This document shows, piece after piece, positions 33,991-45,559 of a stretch of 45,559 bases of DNA (position 1 is its first letter; each line of letters starts with the position of its first letter). Made by a program: the position numbers and the translations under genes. This DNA is from Phoronis australis (taxonomy: Eukaryota > Phoronida > Phoronidae). The DNA is taken from NCBI GenBank assembly GCA_002633005.1, contig NMRA01000965.1, forward strand, positions 1-45,559. The letters run 5' to 3'. The notes beneath the pieces were generated by a model, which saw only the letters and a list, made by a program, of their open reading frames with translations, searched no databases and was not told the origin of the DNA.

Positions 33991-34844
33991 GGAACTACGT
34001 GTTGTGTGTAAATTTCGTGACGATCGGACGAAAATTGCGACCTGTATCGTGCGATTCACCAAGTAATGACAATGGATTGCTCCAGGACAAGTCATTCAGC
34101 TGCTGAAGTACACTAGGCAACGGAAGAAAACTTGTATTCTCTTATATATCGCAATGAATAAATATTCACTTTTGATTCAGGACTTTGGGTATCTTCATCA
34201 CAAATGAGAAACTAGCAAGAGTCCACTGTAATGATGTGTTGACCTTCGACAAGGGTAGTGACTACAATTCGGACTTGCTGCACAAATCATATTGGGCGCT
34301 GGGATTCTCCTTGGTCTGTTTTATTTTTCAAAAAGATAAATTAACCAAGCTACACATTTCATCTCACGGTCCTCGTCACTACCATTTTGGAAAAATAAGG
34401 GGATATATCCATAATTCTTAGTTAAATTTTTAATATTTAAATACTATTTCTAAACTGTGATATACGAACAATTGCGTGGTAAAAACCATCTTTAACAAGA
34501 ACAAAACGGAGCGTAAGGCAAAATCTTTGTCATTTCATGAATTGCTCCCTGGTCCTTGCCGCGGAGCAATTTGATTTCACTTTCTTGAATATTGCTAAAT
34601 TAAAATTTGTGAACTAAACAATTTTTAATTTCACTGTTCTTCGGCTATAATGACAGCGATATTCAACACGTGCAATGTATATAGCAGAATCTCTTGCAAA
34701 TAAGCGAAAACAGCAAGAGCAACATACTTCTAATATACAGTAGAATAACAGCAGACTAAATTATTCATGTTGACTTTTAGTCAAGTTATCGCAGGTACAC
34801 TGTGCCGATAGACACCGGTCCTCATTCATCAATGTGAAGGTTGT

Positions 34845-35467
34845 TCAAACCTTTTTTATTTTCATGACTGATTGCTTTATTAACGCCAAATTTCCGTTAG
34901 AGTCTTTGTATTTCATGCACATGTTATCCTTTGCTTCACCGTTTGGCCCCAAACATGTTCCATTGTGAGGGTACCGGCTAGTAAGACCCAAGGCCACACA
35001 TTTTTTGTACCACCACCCACCCTCATTCCGACGAGCGCAATTCTCATTCGCATATGTATCACTGTCTGAATCGAGGGTGCTGAATGGCCGACCGTTGACC
35101 TGATGAATTGATGCCCATTTACTGGTCTCGAAGATTGGCGTTGATACACTCATTTTGTATTTTTCTTTCTCATTGGCAATGGTGAAAGAACTGTGATCAC
35201 GTGTTATCTGCGTGCCATTCCATAACGACATAGCATACGTTATCTTATACTGGGACTGTTGAGTGATGTAGTGAATGTTGTCATTACCGAGCCACATTTC
35301 ACCGTCCAGTTCCCCAAACCCAACTTTGTACTCCGCCCACGTTTTGTTGAAATCCAAACTTCCGTCGAACCTGCGCATAATGACTGTCCAACCACTGTCG
35401 CAATAAACAATGAAACTTTTTTGTGATCGTTTTGGTCTCACAAATAGAAATCCTGTATAAGCGACAC
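34845..35467 (-). CDS. Gene B exon 3: fibrinogen C-terminal domain and stop
   Basis: The acceptor ctttttccag is followed by 2 nt completing a glycine codon, then 206 codons and TGA. Visible FReD motifs, in order: FIVYCDSGWTVIMRRFDGS, FNKTWAEYKVGFGELDGEMW, LGNDNIHYIT, a calcium-site-like DSDSDTYANENC, and NEGGWWYKKC. Cysteines at VYC, NCA and KKC match conserved family positions. The last 40 residues are unusual: the normal GIxWxxW...YS segment is replaced by CLGPNGEAKDNMCMKYKD with an extra cysteine pair, ending VMKIKKV, which recalls the family's usual MKIRP end. The length is close to the usual 200-220 residues. Confidence 0.88.
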
Positions 35468-38400
35468 CTGGAAAAAGGGAAGTTGTTTTTTAATGAAAAG
35501 GTATATGGAATTCGTCATGAACAATAATGTGGACGCCGTTCCACTTTGGTTTCATTACCATCCACTTTGTAGACAGGTTCATACTCTTTTCAGAGGCGAC
35601 CAATTTTGACCAATAAAGTGAAGTTTTCTTCGTGATTTAAGACGTTCAAAATAACTTCGTAGAGTTTGACAACATGCAAAGAATAACAGAATCATCATAC
35701 CCAACATTTTTATCAGTCTCAAAGGAAAGCCACACAAACCGTGCTATACAAGAAGCAGGCTTAAATCCTGGCCTATACATCTAACGTTACTTAACTTAAA
35801 CCCCGTTTACATGATGGTATTTACACTCGAGTGCATATTTACACCCGATGTTACATTGACGTGCGGTGTGTATTTTTGCCATTTAAACGAGAATACACCC
35901 GGGTGTATAATTACACCACCTACAGAGGTTGCGTAAATGTAAATTTACACATGTGCAAATATACACCTGGCACGCAGGGGTAGAAAATATCACTCCGCCA
36001 AAAGTGCTATTACAAAATAATTTCTGCGATCTCATATCATCTTAAAAAACACCACTTCCATTTAAAGGTCCCAAGGATCCTCTGCTGTCACGTGTGGTTT
36101 GGTTAGGTCTCTTACTTAAGTATTGATACTGCTGCTTCTGTTGCGGCTGCTACTGCTGCTGCTGCACCTGGTGCGGCGGCGATCGCTGCTGAGTGAAAGT
36201 TTCACTGACAAATTGTTATGTCACGGTTTTACTGGATATGTACATGTACCATATCTAAGTGGTACAATAGGCCTGCTTATCACTTCATCAGGACAAATCA
36301 GCTTTTCGGTTCATTTTGTGAAATTCGTAGTTCACTTGGCCTGAACGACTAAATTCCAAAAGCCAGCGCGTAGCCTGAACGATTCTGGGCTAAGGCATCT
36401 TGTGTTCACATCACTAATGAAAAAATCAGTATCAGTAATCACACACCAAATAAATAAAAATCGTATACTGGGACCATGTTGTTGTAACAAAAATTACAAA
36501 CAATATATCAGGCGCGACTACAGATTTGCGACTTCCACTACTAGACCGCCACAATTGGGAAATCCCAAATTTATCATTTCAGTTATGGCCTTGTGGAGCA
36601 TGACCTATCAAGTAATCGGCTATGACAGTGTTAATTTCTCGTATACATGAGAATAGGGCACTCTGTTCTTGACTCCACCAGGCTACCGTCACTGCGGTTA
36701 TCAAAACTCATTACGACTTGGCTACAACGGTGTGTTGTTTTATTCGGTAACCGTGTATTACAAGTACATTCGAGGTATACTTGAGTAGATCTTACGGAAG
36801 GGAATTTGTCATCTCACAATTTTCAAACCACACTTCGTCTTTGAATATTTCATTATTAAATGTGTTTTGCCACCAATCCATCGATCTTTATTAATATACA
36901 CTCGCTGTTCTAGGATACAATCCCAAAAGCAATACCTTGCTGATAGCTACCCAAACCTCGTAACTACCCAGATTCAAGGCAAATGTTCTACAATAATCTT
37001 TTTTACTAGCAGTTGATTGTGTTGCTGGGAAATGTGTAGAGTACTGAGCACAAACTTGCTTCATACGAACCCAGTGAAAATTTACATTTACTCCCGGGTG
37101 TAGATTTGCGTGTGGTGTATACTTACGAACGTAAAAGTGCTGCATATAAATCAACTCGACTTCTCCAAACTACAGTACCACCCTATTCCTATTGCCACCA
37201 CTTCCGTCCCCCAACCTCCCCGTTCTCCGGATGCCGCCATATTTTTAGCGAAACCCCAGGTTCTCCATAGGTGTGTCTGGGGGACATCAGGATTTTACTA
37301 GTCGTGAACCAACAAGGTTTCACGGAGAGTAAGAATGGGCCTAGGGCCAACGCACCATGTGAGTGACGGGTATAACCGGGAGCTGCCTCCAGCAGCTGAG
37401 ATCTAACAGTTTTTTAAATACAGAATTCCATGAACTAAATGTAGTATCTGATAAGATCAGCTATGAACCATTTGAGACGGACAGCTTAGCTCGTACCTAT
37501 CCGTCTGCGCTGGCTCTAAGGTCAAGATTGGTTTTAATATGATTCAGTTTAGGGAAAAATTAAAAAAATGTTTAGTACACTTTGCTATTTAGGGAGCTGA
37601 TGATAGATCGAAATTTTCCAATGTCAGCTTGCAACTAAGTGAAGCATCGTAATTTCTCACAAGATTAGCTTCAAATTGTAAAAAAAACATATATCAATCA
37701 TGCGCACCCGGGGGTTTGCTCGGGGGCTCATGAGCCCCCGTTTGGTGAAGTGGGCAAAAAGATCCCCCTCAGGGACACAAAAAGTCCGAAAAAGTAGATA
37801 ACGAGACAAAAGGCCACTGAAAAGATAGGAACAATTCATACCTCTGAACGAGCCTCTATTTCTTTTTGGAAGCTAAACTACCAGGCGGTAGGCATGGAAA
37901 ATGAGCCGTCCTCGCCTATGGACAGCAATAGAAATCAGGTGGCACTGTGTGCCGCGTGCGACAGGTTTTCAAAATGACATGACGCATTTCAAGTAAATCT
38001 ATGATAGATAGAACTGTGCGGCACACGGCAAAAGCTGGTATAGACCGGGTACGTTGAGCAAGTGTTTTTTGCATGCCGGAGCGGGTACTCGACACATCTC
38101 TCGGCTGATATAAACCATGTACTATACGCTAGATGCTACCACACCACTATACGCAAACCATTAATATACATGTAACGCCTAAACAGTCTACAACACACCT
38201 ACCAGCGTTGGAACAATCTTGCAGCTCCTACAAAAATAAACCCATTACGTTTTAAATGACAATTTGGTTATGTTAAATGTCAAGACGACTATATGTACCA
38301 TTATATTTGAGACAATGGCAACGAACAACAATGTATAACAGTGCCTACACCGACTATACATGTGCACGCCGAGGGTGTGTGGGGGGGGGGTGCGAAACAA

Positions 38401-41400
38401 AAAGTCCGAAAGTAGAAAACGAGACAAAAGTCCACTAAAAAGGGAGGAACTACCAAAATTCGGCGAATGCACAATTCATAGCTCTGAACGTACCTCGTTT
38501 TTTCAGTAAAACTTCCACATTCTCAAAAATTCGAGCCCCCATTTTTAGACTGGGTGCGGGCATGGACTAACTATTAAAAATAGTTGCATTAACAATAGGT
38601 TTCTGAGTGTAAGGTACATGTATCATATGGTTAGGAGAACAAACTCCTCTTGGTGAAACTTTTCTTAACTTGATGACATACATGATCCTTCAATACATCG
38701 CTCATTTTCTGTTGTTTTCCGGGACGTAAAATAAATTTTCTATAAGTGTTCCTATACTAACGGATGTGGAGGCAAACTTTAGGTCAAATTAGAGGTCGTG
38801 GCTCAGATGGTCTAAAATCAGAAGAGCCCACCTGTCACGACGGACATCATTTGAAATATATGAGCATTGCTGTATCTCCACCTTTTGATATTATATGATG
38901 TCCTAATGTAAGAATAATATCAATAATAAGTAACAATTTCTCAATGAATTAAGTTAAAAGGGAATTCCGCCATTGTTTAGGTTCCAGTTTTGAATTCTTA
39001 TCGGAACTGAAACTTTGGGATAAACAAATATTATCACACTCATACTGTAGGCCTAATAAGTACTGATGCACTCTGTGTTAGTAGTTTGACTGTATTCGCC
39101 ATCTGTTGGTGGTTTACAGCGTCTTTCTCCCACGTGACCAATTCTTCAATGGAATTTTGCATAAATTATGGAAAACTGTTTGGCAGAGCATGGTTTATAG
39201 CTGTAACACGCCACTTTGTATTTCAACGCATTTACCGATAAGTTTACTTTTCTAGTTTCGTCGTGATTTATGCCGCAAATTGGTGTAAGTATATTGTAGG
39301 CCCTACTTAGTTTTGTAATATGGTCAGAACTTCAACGTAATTATAATGCGTATTCTGTACCTTTATTTATCGTTGCCTCAAGTAGCTTGACGTTTGTTTG
39401 ATTAAGTATATATGCATAGTTAAACATTAGTATTGTAACTTTGTAAGCGACCAACGCATTGTTCGATTGTCTCATGTAACGTTTTTTGTATGTTACAGTG
39501 TAACCGAGCAACTACAAGTTTACAGTGTTTCAACGCAACTCATGCTCGCGTTCATCCACGTGGGCCTAACGATTTTCGCGACCACACATCCAATCTTATA
39601 TTGTTGCCAAACAGGCGGAGTTTAAAACACTGGCATTGTGCTTATGCCCAGTAGTGCCGTCCCGGATTACACAGCGACACTCGATTGTCGCTATATTTAC
39701 CCACAATGCAGTTTTGTATTTTGCCATTGGAGTTCTACATGCTCTTTGTTGTGGTCGTTTCCTTTACATGCTTTTCTTGACTGCATTACTATTTTCGTCA
39801 TTCCAGTGCCAATTTCGTATTGTTATTGTGCTGTGGGATGCAGTCCCGACGGGAAAAAATTGGATCAACTTGACAAATATCTGTGGATACGTGATACAAG
39901 TTCGTCGTGTCAATCAAAGGAAATGCGGAGCGAGTGAATTAAGCAAGTTCGTCACGTTAGTTGAGAATGGAACATAATCCCCTTCGTTGAAGATAACTTT
40001 TAATTCTGGTGTTTTTACATGGTTGAAATCCGAAATATTTCCACAGCCGTACATGTACACATTGTCGGTTTTCGACACGACCTGTCAAGATATGCCTGAC
40101 ATACCAAAACTAAATCCAGGACAAGGAACAGTTCTATAGGTATGTAATCCAGGACGGACCTATTCTGTAATTTGTAAATTTAGGGTTTCCTCCACCCCAA
40201 TATACTCTGCAGTACTTTTTTCTGCCGGTGATGATGTTCCTGACTTCTGATTGACTTTGGTACCTTATATAAAATGCCCCACGAACTTATTCCTGCACGT
40301 ATTGCAGTGTTTCTAGAGGAATTACACGTGGTGTGATTATTGGGTAAGAATTAGGCTGTTGTGGCTTTTAGATTAAGCCGCATGCTATTCGCTAATATGT
40401 AAGTTGAATGCGTTGTTTATGTTTGTGATAACTTTTGTGGAAATAAGTGAAGCTATGTCTACTTATGGAATTCTAAGTCTCAGTAGGCAACGCGTGCGGG
40501 TTTTACGCGTTTAGGAGTGAACGCGTGCGGGTTTACGCTTGAGCATGTACATGCTTTATACGTTTACACGTTAGGCAAAGTTATAAATTGATGCGGCTTC
40601 CGCTTCTCGAGCCAATGAACAGAGGCACTATATTCACATCAACGATTGCATAATTGATACGCCCACTTGACCTCCCCACCACGAGAATGGCAGACAGGTG
40701 GCGTTTTGAGGGAACTGCAGGGACTTCATATCCACTTCACCTACAGATAAGTTCGCCTACAGACAAGTTACACGAATTTTACCGACAAAAATCAAATAGC
40801 AAAGTCAATATAATATAAGTTACGTTTTATTATTAACAGTGTTTAACAAACAAATGCAGAAAACAACTGGAAAGCACTTGAAGATGCTTTAACTCCAAGT
40901 GTGGGACTACTGAAATCGTCTCAGAAAATTTGAAAAAATTGTCTGGGTTGTTTCCTGTCCGGTCCCCGGGGTACCTGTTTTAAAGGTCAGGGTTCGTGTT
41001 TTTGGGCTGGTTTAGCAGTTTTGAAGATGCGGGGGTCTGTTTTCGACTCCGGGGTATCTTTTTCACCAGGATTCCAATATCGATGGAACACCCTGGTATG
41101 TGTTTCCAGTTGAATCCTACTATTAGTACTCAATCAAAACGACAATAACGTTTTAGCACGTGACAGAAGGGTGATTGGTTAAAATCGCTAAAACGGAGTT
41201 TAGTGTCTTTTTAAAAATCAAAGTATTTTTTGTGCGGCAAATCGCATTTACAATTTTTGTATTATGGCAACATTGAAACGCCTCTGTTTATTTTATATGC
41301 TTAAAAACGATTTTTAAAACTGCATCATGGGCATTCACTACGCGTGACGTTAGTGTGACTTACAGTGTTGGCGTCGTTCGTGGCGCAGGCATCGAATTGT

Positions 41401-43183
41401 TGACGTCATCATCGGAGCTGATGTCAATGCCAGTACCATTACTGATGTCTCCTCGAGATGTCGGTACCGTGACACGGTATCATGTAACTCATAGCGGAAT
41501 TAAATTTGCAATTCTTGCAGATTGGAACACTTGTGTATGATGAAAAGGAACACTGACATCTGCCAATGACCACAAGTCAACTGATTAACGGTTGCGATAA
41601 ACGATACTGCAAATTTTAGGCCTATTCACCAATACACTAACATCAGAAATGAACTCTACGTCCCAGCCAACACATGAATCAATGCATTGCAGGATGATAT
41701 AAGTCAACAAGTTTAAAGTTGAAATTGTTTGCTTATTCCTTAACTCTATGATTGCTTGATCAAATTAGTCGGAAACACGACATACAGTGACCACGTGAAC
41801 ATGATGTAAGTTGAAAATTGCCAAATGTTTTTGTTGAAAATGATCCGCGTTAAATCACTCAACCCTGTATGATAATTATCGTGACGTGGTGTTGGGGAAA
41901 TAACACTGCATGATGCGAGCTATGTGAGCCCCCAAGCTACGTCATTACTGAAAAGATCGTCTACTTTGAAGAATTTTTTGATTTCACATTTACAAGTTGT
42001 CAATGAATACATTTTACTGTACTTTGTTTAGCTTACATGTACTGTTCAAACAGCATTGTCGTTCAGTCACTGCTGTAAATTAGCATAATTAGGATCTTTA
42101 AAAGATCGACATTAATAAGAAGATATTCTGATTCGTAAATTGCACCAAATCGAATGAAGACAAAATTTGCTTAAAGATGTATTTGCATGCTCCTAACTTT
42201 GCTAACCTATAGCGCGAACTAAACGGCAATGCTGTTTCAAAATACTCTACTCTAAACAAAGTGCAGTTGTATTCATTGACTATTTGGAAACACGAAAACA
42301 AAAAATTCTGCACACGGGTTAAATTTGTACTAATGACGTACTTCGCGGGCTTACATAGCCCACATCATGCAACACATCACGACTATTTACCGGACACGTT
42401 TCAGTGATTAGTGGTGTATCATTTTCGCCACAAAACTTGTTCTTAAAAACATTTGGCAATGTTAGACCTACTTCATGCCCACATCGTTGCTACAGTGCAT
42501 ATGTTGTGTTACCAACTACATGTAATTTGGCCAAGTAATCGCAGACGTATGAATAATTGCCCTGCAGGTTACACTTTAAGAGTCCAACAGCATCATTTCG
42601 GAGCAATATGCTTCTGCACTTCGAGCAAATGTTCACAACTACTTTAAGACGAATATTCAAACTGTTTCCTTTGTAAAACTTACCTGATGTTAAAAATATA
42701 TGATATTCCACATGTTTATTTACTTGTCAATTTAATTCATTTCTCGTACTCAAAAGTATGTGACAAATCACTCGACCATGATGCCATTTGCCTGTTTTCT
42801 TCTGGAATAGTTTCTCTTAGTTGGTCCAATATCATTGGTTCATCATGGCATTTCAACGCCCTGAACGTGACCGAGAGATTGATGTACAGTTTACTTACCC
42901 TCCAGCCGAATAAAAATCCGCCACTTTTTGGTACGCTCTGCGTTGCATTGCAAGTTGAACAAACAGTTTTTAAGTTGCAATACAGGAAGGCTATACAGGC
43001 AGGATTCACGGAACAAACGTTGGAGCAATCGATGAGCGAAGATACTCGCACAGCTGCATTTCCCGGACATGTTGTTGCAGAAGTTTTCTCTACATGAAAT
43101 TTGCTGCGTGTCACCGCTTCATTTACCGTGAAACAAAATCGCATATTCAGAAATATGACAGCTAACAAATTGAGTTTGATCAT
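34845..43183 (-). CDS. Gene B: secreted PAN plus fibrinogen-related (FReD) protein, complete three-exon model
   Basis: Joined CDS is 43183-42899, 38227-38203, 35467-34845, totalling 933 nt, or 310 residues plus stop. Phases run 0, then 1, without conflict, and all introns are GT-AG. Residues 1-20 or so form a signal peptide, about 20-95 a PAN/apple-like cysteine module, and about 96-310 a fibrinogen C-terminal domain. Fibrinogen-related proteins of invertebrates are usually secreted recognition lectins that bind acetylated or sugar ligands. Secretion and ligand recognition are inferred here from that family knowledge. The gene lies upstream of gene A on the same strand and shares its type of first exon. 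No TATA box or clear poly(A) site was identified. The model is strong because the microexon supplies exactly the first FReD cysteine and the phase that the last exon needs. Confidence 0.75.
35800..35980. repeat. Palindrome-rich AC/GT element, probably a MITE relic
   Basis: Repeated TTTACAC and GTGTAAAT words on both strands, with an inner palindrome ACACCCGGGTGT. A related stretch lies at 37075-37130 (TTTACTCCCGGGTGTAGATT). It is within gene B intron 2, between the microexon and the FReD exon. Confidence 0.45.
36126..36195. repeat. CTG/CTGCTG-rich simple repeat
   Basis: Interrupted CTG triplets that generate Leu-rich ORF starts on the plus strand. Confidence 0.7.
37690..37860. repeat. Dispersed repeat family R1, copy
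   Basis: Contains GGGCAAAAAGATCC, CAAAAAGTCCGAAAAAGTAG, AACGAGACAAAAGGCCACT and ACAATTCATACCTCTGAACG, matching the copy at 38370. The CGGGGGCTCATGAGCCCCCG palindrome lies at its left end. Confidence 0.65.
38203..38227 (-). CDS. Gene B exon 2: 25-nt microexon carrying the first FReD cysteine
   Basis: A pyrimidine-rich acceptor (tttatttttgtag) precedes 25 nt reading ELQDCSNA plus one base, then the donor gtaggtg. It enters in phase 0, as left by the PAN exon, and leaves in phase 1, as required by the fibrinogen exon. FReD domains characteristically open with a Leu/Arg-x-Asp-Cys motif just before the Ser/Thr-Gly-x-Tyr/Phe segment. Here DC is followed across the junction by GVAYTGFLF. Both the phase match and the motif support a real exon too short for ORF finders. 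Confidence 0.7.
38370..38575. repeat. Dispersed repeat family R1, longest distant copy
   Basis: Contains the family landmarks through TTCGAGCCCCCATTTTTAGA and GGGTGCGGGCATGGAC. It lies in the first intron of gene B, just upstream of the microexon, next to the copy at 37690. The minus-strand ORF at 38245-38472 is a translation of this repeat. Confidence 0.65.
38580..42896. other. Gene B intron 1, mostly without recognised features
   Basis: Between the PAN exon and the microexon I see no supported exon. A short direct repeat (ACGCGTGCGGGTTTTACGC, twice) lies at 40489-40540. Plus-strand ORFs at 39636-39977 overlap each other and have no convincing domain. Confidence 0.4.
42899..43183 (-). CDS. 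Gene B exon 1: signal peptide and PAN/apple-like domain
   Basis: The ATG at 43183 opens MIKLNLLAVIFLNMRFCF, a hydrophobic signal peptide. A longer reading upstream has only a GTG, so this ATG is chosen. After it comes a cysteine module with DCSNVCSVNPACIAFLYC and a further CSTC, the spacing expected of a PAN/apple domain (C-x3-C-x5/6-C-x-F). The exon ends GGCTGGAGG followed by gtaagt, a strong donor, after 95 whole codons (phase 0). PAN domains mediate protein or carbohydrate contacts in extracellular proteins. The specific partner cannot be read from sequence. The plus-strand ORF across the same bases is a shadow. Confidence 0.72.
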
Positions 43184-45559
43184 CGCCACGGACCAAGCGT
43201 TACTGAGATTCACCTGGGCATAACTTGAGGATTAGAATTATATTTAATCATAATCTGACTCGAGTTACCACTACAGTAATAAAATACAAACAACTATTAT
43301 GTTCTCAGCAGCTCAAACAATTGAAGGTCCATACCTTATGTCAACTGTGTAGGGAATAATATGGCAATTGACATTTTCCGAACTTTTTAGAATCAACGTA
43401 ACGTGTCACAAAACGATGCTCCATCGTTGCTTCGATCAATGAAGTTATCACGAAAGCCTGACATGTACGCAATGCTATTATCAAGGAATTCACATGGACA
43501 AAAATTTTCAATGAATCAACAAAAATTACAGTATTGTCCACAAGCCTAATATGTTTGATCTTTATAATGCAAGAAATGCGTCCCTCTACTTTGAACAATT
43601 GAGAACTGTGATTCTGTTTAAAGTATAATATTAATGCCCAAGAACAGCATTATTGCTTTCCAAAGCCACGTTATATGTTTCGTGTTAAAAATCATTGAGA
43701 TTCTACACAGGCCTCCTTGCCCTTCAAATTAACGTCGGGTCGGCCATCTTGGATGACAGCGGTACAAGTCACGAGTTTAAGTGCTTATGAATTATTTTCA
43801 CTATTGTACTACTGCAAAACGTAGTAACTCATGCTATTTTACACTATTTAAGGTAGGTGTATACACTGATCAAATCTCCAGATTCCTAACTAAAATGAGT
43901 AAAAAGGGAGTTTTAACTAGTTAGGCATGACTCTGAAAGTGACAAAAATCGAAAAAAAAAGTTTTTTTTGTAGTTCTTTTTTTTAAAAATCGTATTTTTT
44001 AATTTTAAAAAATTCAATTTTACCTCCAATTTGTTTTTTCAAAATGCACAGGGATCATCATCAACTGTTTCCTTACGCAATATTCTACTTATCCATACCA
44101 AATATATGTACAAAATCATTATGAACTTGATTTTGTGGCATTTTTTGTGTGTGAGTTGGGGCAAGCACGCCACTTTTTGTCATTTGGTCACTTTCCGTCT
44201 AATAACTAAAAATCTGGTCCATTTATCAAAAAACCCTGGCACGCGATTTTACTTCAGTCCAAGAGGATTTCAAATTTGCAACTTTCGTAAAAATTGACCC
44301 ACGTGTTGTGGAAAAATAGGCCCGAGAATCTTGTCACTATCCTGAAATCACGAGCCGAGAAAAACGGCTTTGAAGTTAAGCGGTCATCGATTGCCACTTG
44401 AGATCAAATTTCGTTCAGAATGCGTGGTCATTATGTTCCAATTTTTGTTGAAGTACTAGAAATAAAGCTGATATTTACTTCATATTTAGAAAATGTAACA
44501 TATCTGTTTTTTACAGCGTAATTTTAATCATTTTTTCGAACTTGTGAAGCACGACAGACGACCAAAACAAATATGGCTGTCACGTGGGCGGAACTTAGCG
44601 TTGATCTATTGTCTGCTGTACTGGTGTTCCGACCACACATTAAAACCATGTGTTGATTGTTTATACGATTCATATGAACTCTCCATTCAGTTAGTAAAAG
44701 ACTCTCTAACTATATTACACAGACCTACATGTATTTGTTAGTATTCCAATATTATCATCAACCAATATATGTGTTATATCAAATCGCCGCGTTACTGCCT
44801 ACATAACAATATTGGCAACGAGGATAAAGAACTACTTTCATAGTAATGGTTCAACGTTTTTACGTGCCTGTACCGAATGGACTTTGGGATAAGAAAATAT
44901 CACTTTCTGCGCAAATAGCGTCGCTTGGGTGAGATTCTCAAGTTACTAAAGTTTCTCTAAAATCGTATAATATCATGAGTTTTAATGGGGCTATTCGGAA
45001 AATCTACAATAACTAGAGGGCGTGCGTGTACTAGTGGTGATAGATTACCACCCTCGATTTCGCGAGCCCTTTAAATACATGGTGAAATGGCTTGCAGCCG
45101 TGCCAACTGAATCTGAGATTGAGTAAAAAGAGTGCTTCTATGAGAGGAAGTAAGCACGACCTCGTGCAAAGGTAAGGTTTGTGATTATTTTAACGATTAT
45201 TCCATGATTATTCTACCGATGCCTGTCAACTGAGGCACTCGCCGATGTCGACTTCGCGGCAGTCGGTCGTCAGCCAGAGTCTGGTTAATCTTTGTACGTG
45301 GTGATATGTGATACGATACTTGACGTAGCAATCGGGATCTTTTCGTACATCAAAGCATTATTATTGTTTGGAATGATTTCTAAAAGTTTATCAGTGACAG
45401 CTACATCAATCAATGCTGAATGTTTATGCTATCAACTCGATACAGGTTAATGAAGATTACAATCCAATCCCAATGGCAGAGGCCAGAGGGTACGTGAGTG
45501 ATAAATATCCATTGCATTAGACTATTTGTTTACTCCCTATCATATGTCTTCTGGAAATC
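43184..45559. other. Upstream flank of gene B, no gene recognised
   Basis: Holds the presumed promoter of gene B, the repeat segment shared with 11700-12050 (43735-43800), and A/T homopolymer runs at 43950-44010. The ORFs here lack motifs. Confidence 0.4.

Noticed and set aside
33682-34095. 137-residue minus-strand ORF
   Set aside because: No domain, signal peptide or splice support. Its composition follows the motif-dense patch beneath it.
39636-39977. Two overlapping plus-strand ORFs with a CYCAVGCSPDGKK stretch, considered as a THAP start
   Set aside because: The cysteines fit loosely, but LHFP and the Trp-Phe core are missing, and the two frames overlap each other.
41350-41480. Minus-strand donor (AACACT|gtaagt) with open frames, as an extra gene B exon
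   Set aside because: No convincing acceptor was found, the frame is ambiguous, and the three-exon model is already complete.
42687-43097. 136-residue plus-strand ORF
   Set aside because: It is the antisense shadow of the gene B PAN exon, which has a signal peptide, a cysteine pattern and a strong donor.

Overview
The window is intron-rich, AT-rich animal DNA. Short coding exons lie far apart between GT-AG introns, and dispersed repeats, a decayed LINE and foldback elements fill the rest. Three single N characters (6825, 26901, 32206) mark joins in a draft assembly. The secreted PAN/apple, fibrinogen-related and CTHRC1-like domains suggest a marine invertebrate, perhaps amphioxus, hemichordate or echinoderm. 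That placement is inference and not secure. No bacterial genes, rRNA or CRISPR array were seen.

All convincing coding sequence is on the minus strand and forms a cluster of secreted, lectin-like genes. Gene B (43183 down to 34845) is complete in three exons: signal peptide plus PAN exon, a 25-nt microexon, and a fibrinogen C-terminal (FReD) exon, giving about 310 residues. Gene A (29972 down to 15445) has six exons whose phases all agree: signal peptide plus PAN, a cysteine-rich exon, three exons of a CTHRC1-like C-terminal domain, and a tail, giving about 377 residues. Gene C (about 12646 down to 2222) is a second, partial CTHRC1-like gene with the same exon phases as gene A. Its 5' and 3' ends were not found. 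Genes A and B share an N-terminal exon that ends in phase 0 but carry different C-terminal modules, which looks like exon shuffling on a common secreted PAN start.

The assembly is misleading in two places. Bases 3443-6824 reappear without visible change as 6826-10207 across the N at 6825, so two exons of gene C are present twice. Bases 26472-26900 reappear with four differences as 26902-27330 across the N at 26901. Both look like unmerged contig or haplotype overlaps, not biological duplications.

Other content: a decayed non-LTR reverse transcriptase (about 920-1375, minus), a tRNA-derived repeat (11146-11230), a foldback/MITE element (13521-13697), a THAP-like zinc-finger remnant (14265-14395, plus), an approximately 430-bp tandem repeat carrying TGACCT half-sites (23245-24250), a dispersed family near 6150, 12190, 37690 and 38370, an internal duplication at 32940-33243, and a patch rich in YY1-like and ETS-like motifs (33600-33990). 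Two very short plus-strand start-plus-donor candidates (12853 and 27696) may be first exons of unrelated genes.
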